NCBI GenBank assembly: GCA_041752235.1
Contig: JBGSHM010000029.1
Coordinates: 1 to 64,000, forward strand
Source: SpSt-398 sp041752235
Lineage (GTDB): Bacteria > Bacteroidota > Bacteroidia > Chitinophagales > Chitinophagaceae
DNA: 64,000 nucleotides
Direction of reading: 5' to 3'
Shown here in pieces: positions 63,065 through 64,000 of this stretch (position 1 is the first letter of the stretch; each line of letters opens with the position of its first letter). Below the pieces are notes generated by a model, which saw only the letters and a list, made by a program, of their open reading frames with translations, did no database searches and was not told where the DNA came from. The translations under genes and the position numbers were made by a program.

Positions 63065-63851
63065 CGCCGTTGGTTTTGGAGAAACGTTTGATGATACCAC
63101 GTTGGGAAGTGCGGATGAACTGAACGATCTCATCGCGTTCATCACTCACATCAAATTCTTCCTCCAGGAATTCCACGGCCTGGGTGGTATTCATCCCTTT
63201 ATTATATATAATGCGGTAGATATCGAGAATATGGTTGATCCTTTCTACGGTAAACCCTCTTCTTTTTAACCCGATTGAATTGACCCCGGCGTAGGAGAGT
63301 GGGTTTCTGGCGGCTTTGATATATGGAGGAACGTCCTTGCCCACCAGCGAACCACCACTTAAAAAGGAATGCTGACCGATATTGACAAACTGGTGAACGG
63401 CACACATACCACCAATGATGGCCCAATCACCGATCGTTACATGCCCTGCTACCTGGGTATTGTTACTCATGATGCAGTGATTACCTACCAGACAGTCATG
63501 CGCCAGATGGCAATAGGCCATGATCAGACAGTTGCTGCCGATCATCGTTTTTTCCCGGTGTTCTGTTCCCCGGTTGACCGTCACAAATTCACGGATCGTG
63601 GTATTATCCCCGATTACCACCTGGGAATACTCACCCTGGTATTTGAGGTCTTGCGGAATAGCGGCGATGACCGCACCCGGAAAGATCCGGCAGTTTTTGC
63701 CGATCCGGGCCCCTTCCATGATGGTCACATTGGAACCGATCCAGGTACCATCCCCGATCTCTACGTCCTGGTGGATGACTGTAAAAGGGTCCACTTTGAC
63801 ATTCGTAGCCAAACGGGCATTAGGGTGAATATAGGTATGAGGATGAATCAT
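63045..63851 (-). CDS. lpxA: UDP-GlcNAc acyltransferase LpxA
   Basis: 268 residues. The first enzyme of lipid A synthesis, moving a 3-hydroxyacyl chain from acyl carrier protein to UDP-GlcNAc. The left-handed beta-helix of hexapeptide repeats covers about 1-190 (IGDGTWIGSNVTIMEGARIG). Catalytic His is in YCHLAHDCLVGN, and GGMCAVHQFVNIG is a family mark. A helical C-terminal domain follows. Its last 20 bases overlap the ABC ATPase start. Confidence 0.96.
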   Translation of the reverse strand: MIHPHTYIHPNARLATNVKVDPFTVIHQDVEIGDGTWIGSNVTIMEGARIGKNCRIFPGAVIAAIPQDLKYQGEYSQVVIGDNTTIREFVTVNRGTEHREKTMIGSNCLIMAYCHLAHDCLVGNHCIMSNNTQVAGHVTIGDWAIIGGMCAVHQFVNIGQHSFLSGGSLVGKDVPPYIKAARNPLSYAGVNSIGLKRRGFTVERINHILDIYRIIYNKGMNTTQAVEFLEEEFDVSDERDEIVQFIRTSQRGIIKRFSKTNGDESIVD

Positions 63852-63880
63852 TTGTTAGCGCTTGATTTTCAAAGGACGGA

Positions 63881-63888
63881 CAAAGTTA
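63881..63888 (-). promoter_or_regulatory. lpxA: -7 box of lpxA
   Basis: Reverse-strand TAACTTTG matches TAnnTTTG, 30 bases upstream of the lpxA start. No clear -33 element. Confidence 0.4.
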
Positions 63889-63937
63889 ATTTTTAATGAA
63901 TAATAGCGAAGTTTTTTTGCAAATAATTGGCAATTAG

Positions 63938-63972
63938 GATGTTGGATGTTGGATGTTGGTTGTTGGATGTTG
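63938..63972. repeat. Heptamer array (GATGTTG)x5
   Basis: Five units with strict period 7, the fourth being GTTGTTG. It is at the right edge of the window; a facing arm could lie beyond it. Confidence 0.85.
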
Positions 63973-64000
63973 GTAATAGGTATTTGCTTTTAGGTTTTGG

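Overview
The window looks like chromosomal DNA of a free-living Bacteroidota bacterium, probably of the Chitinophagaceae or a close family (inference). The signs are: several large secreted proteins with type IX secretion (T9SS) C-terminal sorting modules and GEVED domains, a SusC/RagA-like TonB-dependent receptor, -7 promoter boxes of the form TAnnTTTG, an F1Fo operon whose a subunit has a long His-rich periplasmic N terminus, and Bacteroidota-type versions of FtsX-DUF3098-UppP, LeuRS, alanine dehydrogenase and RprY-like regulators. I saw no rRNA, tRNA, CRISPR array, phage or complete insertion sequence.

Layout. 0-5 kb: a PhoB-type regulator, a secreted protein with a possible caspase-like His/Cys pair, and an MsbA-like ABC exporter. 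5-9.5 kb: atpBEFHA, with a hairpin terminator after atpE and another after atpA; atpG does not follow. 9.6-17.4 kb: four T9SS cargo genes in a row, the first broken by an in-frame TGA. 17.8-24.2 kb: a TonB receptor, a TPR protein, a membrane protein coupled to a small winged-helix regulator, and an ABC-2 type ATPase/permease with a LolA-like protein. 24.3-25.4 kb: pdxA. 25.6-34.0 kb: three more T9SS cargo genes; two are tandem GEVED paralogues, the upstream one broken by an in-frame TAG, and the third is an Asp-box propeller. 34-44.6 kb: housekeeping genes (ksgA, a 2-hydroxyacid dehydrogenase, greA, a HIT protein, ruvC, a flippase-like protein, a DUF3108 protein, an MBL hydrolase, an MFS transporter, uppP, a DUF3098 protein, ftsX). 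44.9-48.1 kb: leuS carrying an in-frame DUF559 nuclease domain. 48.2-64 kb: a SET-domain protein, a membrane AraC regulator, ruvB, an rprY-like regulator, a HerA/DUF853 ATPase, recQ, a copper P-type ATPase, tsaE, alanine dehydrogenase, an ABC ATPase and lpxA.

The most unusual content is in the repeats. (1) leuS contains a roughly 150-residue DUF559 endonuclease-like insert bounded by two related 29-bp palindromes. (2) Many gaps hold arrays with an exact period of 7 bases, often as two facing arms that can fold into a long hairpin. The sequence of the 7-mer differs from site to site, and one such hairpin (107 bp) lies in frame inside an ABC ATPase gene. (3) A separate dispersed palindrome of about 70-80 bp, with arms like TTTACCGCCAAGACGC and GCGCCCTGGCGGTAAA, occurs about 11 times, almost always just after a stop codon. 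Both the DUF559 element and the heptamer hairpin therefore appear able to enter essential or conserved coding sequence without breaking the frame.
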